From NCBI GenBank assembly GCA_037893245.1, contig JBAIAA010000455.1, forward strand, positions 186,001 to 250,000: a DNA stretch of 64,000 bases, read 5' to 3'. Position numbers and translations under genes: made by a program. Origin of the DNA: Crossaster papposus (Eukaryota; Echinodermata; Asteroidea; Velatida; Solasteridae). The notes beneath the pieces are model-generated. The model was given only the letters and a program-made list of their open reading frames with translations, was not told the DNA's origin and made no database searches. Below, piece after piece: positions 33,560-44,531 of this stretch; the stretch's first letter is position 1; each line of letters begins with the position of its first letter.

Positions 33560-35800
33560 TCTAACCCTTTCATCGCATCAAAACTCCAGAACACTCGTAT
33601 AGTAAAAGGTATTATTAGTGATCATGAGGCGGTATTGAGTGACATTGACTTCCAGCCTGCAGTCAACAAGAAGGCACCTAGAAGAATCTGTTTTTTACAG
33701 CAAATGTTACATGGAAGGTGTGAGATCGGATTTTGTAACCTTTCAAGAAGAATTTTTCAGCACCTCGGCGATCAACCAATGAGAACTGGTTCCTGTTGAA
33801 GAATTTTATTCTGCAGACAATGAAGAAAAACACCCCTAGTAAGATTGTAGGATATCGTGCCAACCGGCCATGGATTACACCTTCCCTCGAACGTATGATC
33901 AGAAAGAAGGCCAGAATGTAAAAGAAGGCAAAAGCTTCCAACTCCAAGGATGACTGGGATCATTTTAAGTCATTCCGCAATGAAAAAAGATCCCAGCCTC
34001 CTACTGGTCATACACCAACCGCATCTTAATGACAAACATAAAAACAATTTCTGGCGCTACATACTACTGGTATCTCACCCTTACACACAATAACAAGATC
34101 ATCTCAGACAACAAAGGTAAAGCTAGAATTTTTAACATGAAATTCATGTCTGTTTTTACCTCCGAGAGTCTGTCTGATCTGCCATCAATGGGCAAGTCTT
34201 CGTTTCCTGATGCACATTGAAATATCAGTGAGTGGTGGGCGTAAACTCCTTGAGAAGATTAGCATCATCAAGGCAACAGGTCCGGATTCCATTCTAGCCC
34301 GTTTTTTAAAAGACATGGCGGAAAAAATATCTCCTATCTTGTCATCCATCTTTCAACAGTCGTTGAAGTCTGGTAAAATCCCTCATGACTGGGGGATTGC
34401 AAACATGGTTTCCATAATAAAGATAGGTGATCGCAGTGAAGCCGCCAACTACCGACCCGTATCACTCGCATCAATATCATGTAAAATACTTGAGCATATT
34501 ATTTGTATCCCTGTGATGGATCATTATGAAACTCACAACATTTTATTTTGAAAGTCAACTTGGCATTTGCCCTGGCCGCTCCTTTGAATAATCAAAGCTT
34601 ATCATTACAACTCATGAACTTGCTGAGGCCTTGGATGACAGAAAGCAAACAGATTTCATCATTCTTGACTTCTCTAAGGCTTTTGATAGAGTACCCTATT
34701 AAGGCTCTTCCTTATTAAAACTATATCATTACGGAGTTTGTGGCTCTCTTCTGAAGTGGTTCAACAATTTCCTCACCCAAAGAAGCCTGCGAGTTGTGGT
34801 GGATGGCGAAGCTTCGGAGTGGTCAGATGTTCTTTCTGGAGTTCCCCAAGGCACGGTGGTAGGGCCATTGTTATTTCTCACATTCACCAATGGTATATCA
34901 ATCTTCATCACATCGATTGTTTTATTCACCGTTCTATTAACAAGGTGTATGAATGCGGAGCTCTTCAAAAAGATCTTGATTCAGCTGCATTCTTGCTCAG
35001 CCAAATGACAGATGAAGTTTAACATCGACAAATGCCATGCGATGCAAGTTTCCCACCTGGAAAACAACATCGGCTTTGACTACCACTTGGGTTATGATGT
35101 ACGGTCATCAGTTGATGAACATCCATATCTCGGACTATCTTTCAACTCCACACAAGTGGGTAAATGCCGTCAATAGGGGACGGGGCATTGTCCGACCGTC
35201 TTCCCTCTTTTGTTTGTACTCTAACGTTTTCGGATGATCGCCATAGGATTTGCACACGAGTCTGAATCGGGGACCTTTGCGGAATAGGGGACCCCATTGT
35301 TCCCTTTGTCATACGTCCCCTGTTTCAATCAAAAACAAACGCAAACTTTCCTGGAATACACACATATCATCACTTTGAAAGCCAACCGGATGCTAGGGTT
35401 AATTTAGAGGAATCTATAGGCACTGTAACCCACGGCTGCAGAAACAAGCCAAGCTTACATCTCTCTGGTCAGGCCACATTTAGAATATTGCTCAACAGTT
35501 TGGAATCCCCATCATCAAACCCCCATCAATCAAGTACAAGCCATCTAGAGAAGAGCAGCTAGATTTGTGCAGAACATCTATCAGCGCAATAAAAGTTTTA
35601 CTGCAATGCTGCAGAATCTGCAGGGGCCTTCACTTCAAGCTAGAAAGGAAGCAGCCACCAACATTATGATGTACACAATTCCCCACGAGTTCATTGCCAT
35701 CAACAGGGATCCTGTACCTGACCCCAATGACAGGTACAAGGACATCCATGCCTACAGCTGTCCGGCAATTAATATTGCATCTTCTTGGCAAACTCAATGT
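33560..35800 (+). pseudogene. Decayed LINE ORF2 (endonuclease end, RT, C-terminus), jockey-like
   Basis: In order: endonuclease end SDHEAVLSDI (33615), ERMIRKKARM (33890), ATGPDSILARFLKDMAEKI (34280), NYRPVSLASISCKILEHII (34445), DFIILDFSKAFDRVPY (34655, first catalytic Asp), and LSGVPQGTVVGPLLFL (34830). Then come KFNIDKCHAMQVSHLE (35010), YLGLSFNST (35125), LVRPHLEYCSTVWNP (35465) and RRAARFVQN...SFTAMLQNLQ (35545-35620). The YADD box is destroyed (34900-34950). An inserted segment of about 170 bp (35165-35335, with GGGGAC ends) splits the YLG region. Multiple stops and shifts mark it as dead. Confidence 0.9.
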
Positions 35801-35884
35801 TGATTATGGCATTCACATCCTAAGTTTTTAAGCAAACTGATTCTAAAATGGAGGCCATTTTGGAATTTAAGACTTTTCATCCTA

Positions 35885-36870
35885 ATACCCCTGTCAGACC
35901 GGTGTGCGATCCCACGGCGACCTTACTGCGATGCAGTTTTCATCAAAAACGCAGTGGGGTCGCCGAAAACTGGCAAAAAATCCTGAAATCTATGAGGTAG
36001 GTAGCTCACAGTACGCTCTTGACTCGCTCACTGCGCTCTCACTACACTCTCACTGCGACCTATGCGTTCCCAGTTTGATCATCGCCACGCTCTCACTGCG
36101 CTCCTATTACGCTCTACGCGATTTTGCTGCGACCAAGGCGACCTCGCTACGACCTCGCTACGACCTTACGACGCTCTCAATACGTCCCCACTACGTTCTG
36201 TGCGTTTGTACCGCGTTCGTGCGGCAACTATAAATACAGCGAGCTCGATGTTGCTAGATATTTGCTATCTGTTGTACAATGTTTATGTTCTGACTCTCTA
36301 CAGCCATAGTGAAGAGGAGATGCACATTAGTATGTTGTGTGGAGGATATAGGCTGTATACCATTTGTGGCCTTTACGCATGTCAAAGTCAGAACGTATTA
36401 TACACGCAGTATAATCGCAGTTTAATCACACTGTGATCGTACAGGAAGCTCCATAACATCGCCATGGACGCATTGGGGGCGCCATAGTCGTACTGGCAGC
36501 CCCGTGTGGACGCAGTATGAGCGTGAAAAAGCCCTATACGACGTAGTAGAAGTGCAGTATGAGCGTGGTAAGAGCGTAGTGAGAGCGTGATAAGCGTACA
36601 GCGGTCGTACTTCAGACGTACTTCAGTCGCAGATTAGGCAGACGGCGATACCAACTCGCTCTTGTTACGATCATGCCACGCCCAGGTAGACTTCACTACG
36701 TCCCAAGTACCCGGTACGTTCTTTGATATCCCACTACGCTCTCACTGCGCCCCCGTTGCGTTTTGGACCAGATCGCCGAGGTTTGGCGACCATGGAGACC
36801 CTCTCACGACCTAGGTAGACTCTACTACGTTCCCATTACGCTCTTGGCAATCCTACTGCGCTTCTACTGC
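35885..36870. repeat. Strand-switching short-motif array (CTCACTGCG / CTACG), TE-like
   Basis: Starts ACCCCTGTCAGACCGGTG, resembling the CCCCTGTCACAC end of the 17.66-kb MITE. Dozens of words such as CGCTCTCACTGCG, CTACGACC and ACTACGTTC fill 36000-36200 and 36640-36860, while 36480-36620 carries the complementary words (GAGCGTAGTGAGAGCGTGA). No right terminal inverted repeat could be located. Confidence 0.6.
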
Positions 36871-37293
36871 GTTTTTAAACTCCTTAGCATAATACATGTG
36901 GGTATTGACACCAAAATGGAGATCATACGAAATTCCAATCCTGGGTTAAAAAACATTGTCCTAAAGTGGCGGCCATTTTGAAATTCAAGATGGCTATCAA
37001 CCAGTGAGATGGTATCAATCAATACTATTTGTATCTGTAACTCCTTTGCTTAATAAATTGAAGTAATTGTCAGTAAAATGAACTTCGCATAGCATTAATA
37101 CTTTGATTTATTAAACATTTGGTTAACAAATGGCGGCCATTTTGAAATCCAAGATGGCGGCCATACGGTTAATGGAAAAAAATGTTACCAATACTTTTCT
37201 GAAACCTGGATGTCTACTCTTTCCAATGAAACAAAAAAAAGCATCCTTAGCAAAAAAAAATGCACAACTTTGAAATCCCACATAACAGCCTAC

Positions 37294-37749
37294 GCGACAT
37301 CCAACCTTTAGTCAGTCTCTGCTTTACCAATGCGCATGCTCTACTGTACGTTCGCACGCGCTCCCGGCGAACTATTTATGAAAAGATGGCAACCGCTTTG
37401 TTTACATTTGCGACATGATGGTCATTGGCACTATTCTTCCATACTGTAAGTAGGATAAGTCATAACGTTAGTCGTGTTGGTCCAAAAACAAGACAAAAAT
37501 TACATTAGGCCCGCCAGATTTTCACTTAACGTTTTTCACTGCCTTTCCCTTCCGTCCGACTACTGACATCACTTTGTCCACGCCTCTGTTTTCCTATGAA
37601 AAGAGGCTACTGTCAACTAAGTTAACCAGCGCCAACCGTGCCCCGGGTTAGTGCATGGAGCTCCATGGATATTGCAACCATTATGCGTTCGAGCGACGTT
37701 AGTCGAACTATAGCCCGAACTTGCTCCATTTATGGAGATCAATCGGTCT
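37294..37749. other. Noncoding stretch
   Basis: Contains a weak ATG plus GTAAGT donor-like site near 37415-37450 but no supported exon. Left of the GGGCCC MITE cluster. Confidence 0.4.
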
Positions 37750-37856
37750 GGGCCTAATTTCTTGGCTCTGCTTATACCGTCTGCTATCGCGGTTAGCGGA
37801 AAATGGTGACCGTAAGCGAGGAATTCTGTGGTTAGCAGAGCCAAGAAATTGGGCCC
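37750..37856. mobile_element. GGGCCC-type MITE, copy 1
   Basis: Inverted ends GGGCC(C/T)AATTTCTTGGCTCTG and complement, 107 bp, filled with GGTTAGCGGAAAATGG and GACCGTAAGCGAGGAATTC. Confidence 0.8.
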
Positions 37857-37857
37857 T

Positions 37858-38083
37858 GGGCCCAATTTCTTGGCTCTGCTTACTACGAAAAATCCCTGCT
37901 TACAGCAGAAAATTCGGTGCTTACGGTAAACGTATTTCACGCGTTAGCAAGGAATATGTTGGTCTCTGCATGCGTACATCCCGCAACTAAGGATTCTGTG
38001 CTTACCGGGTGAGCAAATAATTTTTCTGCTAGCGCGGAGTAGCGGAAAATGGTGACCGTAAGCGAGGAATTCTGTGGTTAACA
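37858..38083. mobile_element. GGGCCC-type MITE, copy 2, truncated by copy 3
   Basis: Starts GGGCCCAATTTCTTGGCTCT one base after copy 1. It runs through the same GCGGAAAATGGTGACCGTAA tail and ends abruptly in GTGGTTAACA where copy 3 begins; a remnant of its end may continue at 38358. Confidence 0.75.
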
Positions 38084-38357
38084 GGGCCCAATTTCATAGC
38101 GCTGCTTATCAGTTAGCGGAAAAGTCGTGCTAACTTTAGCAGAAAAATTTGCTAACCTTAAGCGCTATTTCACGGCGTTTTTGTGCTAACGTTTGCGCGC
38201 GCATGGAGATTCTACTGTTACGTCACTGATTTAAGCAAATTTTCCCGCTAGGTTAAGGGTGCCTTTTGCTGCGCTTACTGCTTACGGTCCCCATGAAATA
38301 GACGGAGGCTCGGTTAGCAGAAAATCGTGTGCTTAGCAGCGCTATGAAATTGGGCCC
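38084..38357. mobile_element. GGGCCC-type MITE, copy 3, intact ends
   Basis: Perfect 23-bp inverted ends GGGCCCAATTTCATAGCGCT (plus GCT) bound 274 bp with no ORF. It is inserted into copy 2. Confidence 0.85.
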
Positions 38358-39427
38358 AGGGCCACGTCCACAATAGACTTGGTGCCAAGTCGGTATAATA
38401 GCGGTCCACTCGGTATATACAGGGGGGAGGTTGCGGTTGCCTCGTTCCCAAATTCGAAGTTAGATATGTCGCAACTCGGCACGTTACTAGTCTTAAACCA
38501 GCCGTGCCGATAAACTTCAACTGAAATACACGGATTAAACCCGACTATCTAACGACTTGTCATCAAGTCTACGTCCAGAATAACGTGCCGCCGTTGTACA
38601 TGTGCGCCTGGCCTCAATTTTGTATCAATTTTAGCGTCGGTAAGTATTATCGCGGTCGCGGCGTGCGCCGCGCCCGAGTTAGCCTTTTGACAAGGCCTCG
38701 TGACTCTGGCTAAGCGGCTGGGATGAGTCTAGATACCCGGGGTGAACGCGCGACCGAGTGACGAATGTCACGAGGCCTTTTGCAATGTAGGTTTCACTGC
38801 TCCGCATGAATTATTCATAGATACATATTAGCGTGCCAATACGCCCAATCAGAACGGCGATCTCCCAGTTGGCTTCGTTCGTGATTCGTTCAATATCAAA
38901 GCATGTAAGAAAGGTAAAAAAACGTATATAAATTTTGCTTCTGAGTTGAATATATGAATGATAAATACAATAAATACAAGATATCACATTTAAATCTATT
39001 TTACATGCAAAATTGCAATAAATTAGGAAGCAACTAATGATTTGAGCTAAATATTGTAAGTGACATGATTGGACATTCCCTGTTTGTAAAATGAACTAGT
39101 CCAACTCAAATATAAGCTGACGTCACGCGGAGATACGTTCGCTGATTGGACGCTACCATTTCGGTAGCGATTCCAGTCGGAAACAAAGGTTAACATAAGA
39201 AATCCAAACCAGATTGATAAAGGCCACTTGTCTGGGCAATTCACACTGGCGTTCACTCAGGTTTTCGCGATTAGTCTCTTTTTAGTCGCTCGGCGTCTAT
39301 CAGACATGTGGCCTTGTTTAAAGGCTACGCCCGAGTCGGCCGAATATGTAAACAGCGCATGAAGTAATATACGCAATATGCCTTGCTGATTTGCGATGAC
39401 GGTCACATCAAATTATAGCCTTTTTGT
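38358..39427. other. Noncoding stretch with small inverted repeat
   Basis: AAGGCCTCGTGAC (38691) and its complement GTCACGAGGCCTT (38768) bound a 90-bp segment and may be a tiny foldback element. No gene recognised. Confidence 0.5.
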
Positions 39428-39461
39428 ATGGAACGCCAAAGAGGCATAAACCCCGTTCAAC

Positions 39462-39795
39462 GCATCGATCGGTCTTTTGCATCGACCGATCGGTCTTTTA
39501 CATCGACCGATCGGTCTTTCTACCGATCGGTCTTTTACATCGACCGATCGGTCTTTTACATCGACCGATCGGTCTTTCTACCGATCGGTCTTTTACATCG
39601 ACCGATCGGTCTTTTACATCGACCGATCGGTCTTTCTACCGATCGGTCTTTTACATCGACCGATCGGTATTTTACATCGACCGATCGGTCTTTTACATCG
39701 ACCGATCGGTCTTTTACATCGAGCGATCGGTCTTTCTTTCTACCGATCGGTCTTTTACATCGACCGATCGGTCGTTGCCATCGACCGATCGATGA
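39462..39795. repeat. Palindrome-dense minisatellite, array 1 (about 16 units)
   Basis: Units of 21 bp (ACCGATCGGTCTTTTACATCG-like) alternate with 16-17-bp units (CGATCGGTCTTTCTAC). Each contains the 12-bp palindrome GACCGATCGGTC or a one-base variant. The array is bracketed by two direct copies of CGCCAAAGAGGCATAAA. Confidence 0.95.
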
Positions 39796-40660
39796 AAAAA
39801 AGACCGATGAAAAAAGACCGATGAAAAAAAACCGATGAAAAGTACCCCGCGCCAAAGAGGCATAAATCCGACCAACCTTGTTGACGTACGTGTACATGTA
39901 CACAATCTTGGCCTATCTTTCATTGTGTATCTGAATAGTTAAAAAACCTACGGTTGTCGGGAATTTGCTTGCAAGACATGCAGTGCTCAAGGAGACCATT
40001 TCACGAGGGGACCGTGCAGTGGTCAGTCCATTTTCTTAACTGGTCGTTGATTGATAAATAGCATGAGCGGCCTTCTCCGACGACGCTAAAAGTGGTGGTC
40101 ACCCCCCCCCCCCTCCCCCCGCCAGGCGTAACACAGACCATAATTATGCCAAATACACTGAAAGGGAAACTCTACCCTTTTTGGCAGTAAATATACAAAC
40201 AAAAGGGGTTCTCCAAAGTTTGTTATCATTTATTATTTCTGGTTTATTAAAAAAACAAAACTGTCGCAGCCAAAAGCTGAAATAAAATGGCTTAAACAAA
40301 ACGATTTACTAAATTTCATAAAAAATTGCCACAGAAAAACAAACTTTTTAAGTTTAAAAACCCTAAACCCTTTCTAAAAAAACCTTTACCCTACGATTCA
40401 CACGCCACACGACCCCACGATCCTGGGCAGGGACGTTAAGTTTGGGAGTTTTTTTGGTTTTTTTTAAGATGTAGGATTTGTATGTCTCAAAAGAAAGATG
40501 ATTTGATTGATATTAAATACTATCATGAAGTTAACAAAATCATCCTGCCTGACATATACAGCCAAGCCTAATTAATATTAGCATGCATGTGCCCTCCGTT
40601 TAGACCAGGTGGAAAAGTTTTGGGAACAAAATAATTATATTCCTATAAAATTCTTGTTAA

Positions 40661-41039
40661 AGGTAGTATACACCATTTGCAGATATCGAAAATATTTACT
40701 ACTGAATTATTAAGAAATACCTTACTCAATTGAAAGTAAATAATGATTCTAGGCATTCAGCAAAAGGATTGCGCTAGATATCCTGTAATTATTCCAAAAA
40801 AATGAATTTTATAAAGAAAAATTCGCTCTCGCCAGACGGCGAGAGCGAAAAAACAAAGATAACATAAGAATAACTGCTCGACCCCGGTTGAAAACAAACG
40901 CCGTTTTTCGTGCTTTTCTCGGCATCCATGATTGTAAAACTTCGGAAAAGTCAGTTAAACGATATTTACTATGAAATACAACCCCCCAAATCTACCCATT
41001 CATGATAATTCAAGCAATTACCAATGGTGTATACTACCT
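40661..41039. mobile_element. MITE family A copy 2, intact ends
   Basis: Ends AGGTAGTATACACCATT on both sides, 379 bp, internal hairpin TCGCTCTCGCC...GGCGAGAGCGA near 40828. Inverted relative to 4969-5353. Confidence 0.88.
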
Positions 41040-41545
41040 GCATTTTGTTTTCAACTAATTGTTTACGTGCTCCGCCCTATGTTAGCCTTAATCAGTGGTT
41101 CCTAATTCCTACAGATTTTTGTTACAAACGGTGGTACTCAAACATGACCCCCCCCCCCCCCCCCCAACTCCCCCACTTCCTTCACCTGTTCTTATTCCTC
41201 CATGGTTTCCCATATCCATCCGCACACATCACAATATCGTGTTCTATCCATTACATTATTTCCTTGGTTTTATCATTGACACATTGAATATCTCTTAAAT
41301 CCCGCTACGCCTACGTAGCTCGTTAATTACCGAGTCAATAATGCACATTAAACAGTGTCGCCACGAGCCCGCGGCAGCCGAGCAACCCAACGTATATCGT
41401 GGTTCGTGTACAATCAAACTTCGCGTGTACATAATAATAGAGTTGGCATATTTGTGTACAAATTGTGTTAGCTAAGACGCTACTTTGTTTTAAAATTAAT
41501 TTATAACCTAACGTTTTAGTACTTTCAATCGAGTTTGTTTGGTCT

Positions 41546-42160
41546 TGGCCTATCTTTCATTGTGTATCTGAATAGTTAAAAAACCTACGGTTGTCGGGAA
41601 TTTGCTTGCAAGACATGCAGTGCTCAAGGAGACCATTTCACGAGGGGACCGTGCAGTGGTCAGTCCATTTTCTTAACTGGTCGTTGATTGATAAATAGCC
41701 TCAGCGGCCTTCTCCGACGACGCCAAAAGTGGTGGTCAAACCCCCCCCCCCCCCCTCCCCCCGCCAGGCGTAACACAGACCATAATTATGCCAAATACAC
41801 TGAAAGGGAAACTCTACCCTTTTGGCAGTAAATATACAAACAAAAGGGGTTCTCCAAAATTTGTTATCATTTATTATTTCTGGTTTATTTAAAAAAAAAA
41901 AATGTCGCAGCCAAAAGCTGAAATAAAATGGCTTAAACAAAACGATTTACTAAATTTCATAAAAAATACTACTCTGTTTTATTTAAGCCATTTTATTTCC
42001 GCTTTTGGCTGCTACATTTTTTTTTTTTAATAAACCAGAAATAATAAATGATAACAAATTTTGGAGAACCCCTTTTGTTTGTATATTTACTGCCAAAAAG
42101 GGTAGAGTTTCCCTTTCAGTGTATTTGGCATAATTATGGTCTGTGTTACGCCTGGCGGGG

Positions 42161-42191
<31 letters not shown>

Positions 42192-42388
42192 TGACCACCA
42201 CTTTTAGCGTTGTCGGAGAAGGCCGCTGATGCTATTTATCAACGACCAGTTAAGAAAATGGACTGACCACTGCACGGTCCCCTCGTGAAATGGTCTCCTT
42301 GAGCACTGCATGTCTTGCAAGCAAATTCCCGACAACCGTAGGTTTTTTAACTATTCAGATACACAATGAAAGATAGGCCAAGATTGTG
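41546..42388. repeat. About 840-bp near-perfect palindrome
   Basis: 41546-41969 and 41972-42388 are inverted copies of the same non-array arm segment meeting at a few-base centre. Arms differ mainly in poly-C/poly-G length (about 14 versus 33) and small indels. Confidence 0.88.
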
Positions 42389-42434
42389 TACATGTACACG
42401 TACGTCAACAAGGTTGGTCGGATTTATGCCTCTT

Positions 42435-43095
42435 TTTTCATCGATCGGTCGATGGCAACGACCGATCGGTCGATGGCAACGACCGATCGGTCGATGTAAA
42501 AGACCGATCGGTAGAAAGACCGATCGGTCGATGTAAAAGACCGATCGGTAGAAAGACCGATCGGTCGATGTAAAAGACCGATCGGTCGATGTAAAAGACC
42601 GATCGGTAGAAAGACCGATCGGTCGATGTAAAAGACCGATCGGTCGATGTAAAAGACCGATCGGTAGAAAGACCGATCGGTCGATGTAAAAGAACGATCG
42701 ATCGATGTACAAGACCGATAGGTCGATGTAAAAGTGGTGGTCACCCCCCCCCCCCCCCCCCCCCCGATCGGTCGATGCAAAAAATCGATCGGTCGATGTA
42801 AAAGACCGATCGGTCGATGTAAAAGACCGATCGGTCGATGTAAAAGACCGATCGGTCGATGTAAAAGACCGATCGGTCGATGTAAAAGACCGATCGGTAG
42901 AAAGACCGATCGGTCGATGTAAAAGACCGATCGGTAGAAAGACCGATCGGTCGATGTAAAAAAACGATCGATCGATGTACAAGACCGATAGGTCGATGTA
43001 AAAGACCGATCGGTCGATGCAAAAAATCGATCGGTCGATGTAAAAGACCGATCGGTCGATGTAAAAGACCGATCGGTCGATGTAAAAGACCGATC
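42435..43095. repeat. Palindrome-dense minisatellite, array 2 (inverted, about 30 units)
   Basis: Complement of array 1 and about twice as long. At 42733-42766 the array is interrupted by GTGGTGGTCACC plus a C24-type run, a segment otherwise found outside the array in each arm (40090 region). Duplicate blocks on either side of the interruption look like a duplicated array segment. Confidence 0.92.
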
Positions 43096-43125
43096 GATGC
43101 GTTGAACGGGGTTTATGCCTCTTTG

Positions 43126-44225
43126 GCGTTCCATATTTTTGCGGCTTTTACCATCGTCCGTACTAGTAGTGGTAGTATCATGACATCTTAGGAATTCTAC
43201 TGCCATTCATGGTCAAGTTTGATGCCAGGGTTTGATGAGTGGCCACGCTGACACAGCCACACGACCAGGGACAGGTCATGCAGGTTAGGCTACCACGAGC
43301 ATAACGAGGACCGCTCACCGATCGAGTGGTTATAGGCCTAACGTTAGATTCTTTTTAGAATTTTTTAGACGAATATTTCATCTCCATTCCCAATGTGCAT
43401 TTTGATCATCGTTCCCGATGCACATTTCGCTAATTCATTTTGCTGTAATTTTCATAAAACAATGGATGGATTTGAGGGGATAGTATGTATAGCAAATATT
43501 GTTACACTGATTCGTTTCACTGATTTAATTGTTTGAATTCGGTTTGTAGATGCTGGAAAAAGATAGAAAATCTACCATGTTCTTGTAGTCTGGTTCCCTG
43601 GCCCCACTTAAAATGAAGCGAAGCAATTATAGAGTTAGAGAATTATAAGGTCATAGAATTAGTCTAGTTGTTTGCTGGTGTAATCCAAAATGCGGAATAA
43701 CTAAATTTCTAAATTTAAGAGCAGTAGTTTGTTTTAAGCCAGTTTTTTCAAACACTGGTAATTAAGCCAACCAGTGTTGGAAATTGATACGAAAATGGCA
43801 CTTTATTTGAAAATGTCAGCACGCCAGGAACTATATTTTTACAAGATGCTTTTAATAGACTCATTCCTCAACAGTCCAGTACACGTAAAGTATTTTGTGG
43901 TATTTTAAGAGGGGAAAATACCGAGAGAGAAAGTCGAAAGTTGTCAGTGAGCCCTGCATTCTATAATTGGTCTGATTGCTGTAATTGTAGTTTATGATCA
44001 ACGAAGCATTACAATTTCCCTCAAATGTGTGTATTACATGACTATAGGCCTGCAGTCTCTCCTTGCAATTTTTAAGAAGTTTGTGGTTATTAACAGTTAG
44101 CTCTGTGGTATTGGATATTTGCATATCAGTATAAAAAAGGCCAGGCAAGTAGTTGTGGTTGTTGACAACTGGTGGTGGCAAGAGGCTAGCTATCTAACAC
44201 CTCTTATCCTTACACAATGGCTGTA
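43126..44225. other. Noncoding stretch
   Basis: No gene, RNA or terminal repeat recognised. ORFs such as 43861-44181 minus have no family resemblance. Confidence 0.45.
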
Positions 44226-44443
44226 TTACGTTTCAGACATTTACAGGCCAAGACTGGGCCAATGTTATAACCTAATTATGTTTCAGACATTTATGTTTCG
44301 GTGATTAGAAAGCTTACGTTTCAGACATTTGAAATGTCTGAAACGTAATCGCTACTTACGTTTCAGACATTTAATATATATTTAATAAGTATATTGTTCT
44401 TGTTTCAGACATTTTGACACGTAACAATAGCGTTTCAGACATT
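44226..44443. repeat. Cluster of seven TTACGTTTCAGACATTT motifs
   Basis: Direct copies start near 44226, 44276, 44314, 44356, 44398 and 44427, spaced 29-50 bp. One inverted copy at 44332-44348 forms a perfect 35-bp palindrome with the third (44314-44348). The sequence between copies is not repeated, so this is not an ordinary tandem array. Confidence 0.85.
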
Positions 44444-44531
44444 CTTGGTTCACAGAAAAAATAGGACCCCGTTCGAACCCCGTTCGTTTGAATTCCTGAC
44501 CTGTTTGTTTGTGTTCTTTCCTCCATGCCAT

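Larger units (their letters stand above)
32891..37293. mobile_element. Long-TIR DNA element carrying YY1-like motif arrays
   Basis: GTAGG(A/C)TG(C/T)TATGT ends at 32891 and 37293 are followed inwards by GCTAAGGATGCTTTTTTT, AAAGTATTGGTAACATTTTT and CGTATGGCCGCCATCTTG on both sides (inverted). The arms hold repeated blocks of about 165-175 bp, each with ATGGCCGCCATCTTG and CAAAATGGCCGCC. The interior contains a LINE pseudogene and a short-motif array, both foreign. No transposase belonging to the element is seen. Confidence 0.75.
39428..43125. mobile_element. Foldback complex with CGATCG minisatellite arms
   Basis: The left arm (39428-40345) and right arm (41972-43125, inverted) share their order. 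Outer word GGAACGCCAAAGAGGCATAA, then the CGATCGGTC array, then a second CGCCAAAGAGGCATAAA, then TTGTTGACGTACGTGTACAT. Next come a unique block (TCGGGAATTTGCTTGCAAGA and on), GTGGTGGTCACC plus poly-C, then CAGGCGTAACACAGACCATA and GTCGCAGCCAAAAGC. A third copy of the non-array part (41546-41969) sits back to back with the right arm. Between lies unique DNA with a MITE (40661-41039). No transposase. Confidence 0.8.

Noticed and set aside
37372..37455. Possible first exon with ATG and GTAAGT
   Set aside because: Very short coding potential and no downstream exon.
39462..39795. CRISPR-like pattern of palindromic repeats with short spacers
   Set aside because: Spacers are 4-9 bp and themselves repeated, no cas genes exist, and the context is eukaryotic.
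39424..43206. Long ORFs (up to 260 codons) rich in DRSFTSTDRSF-type repeats
   Set aside because: They are translations of the CGATCGGTC minisatellite in all frames.
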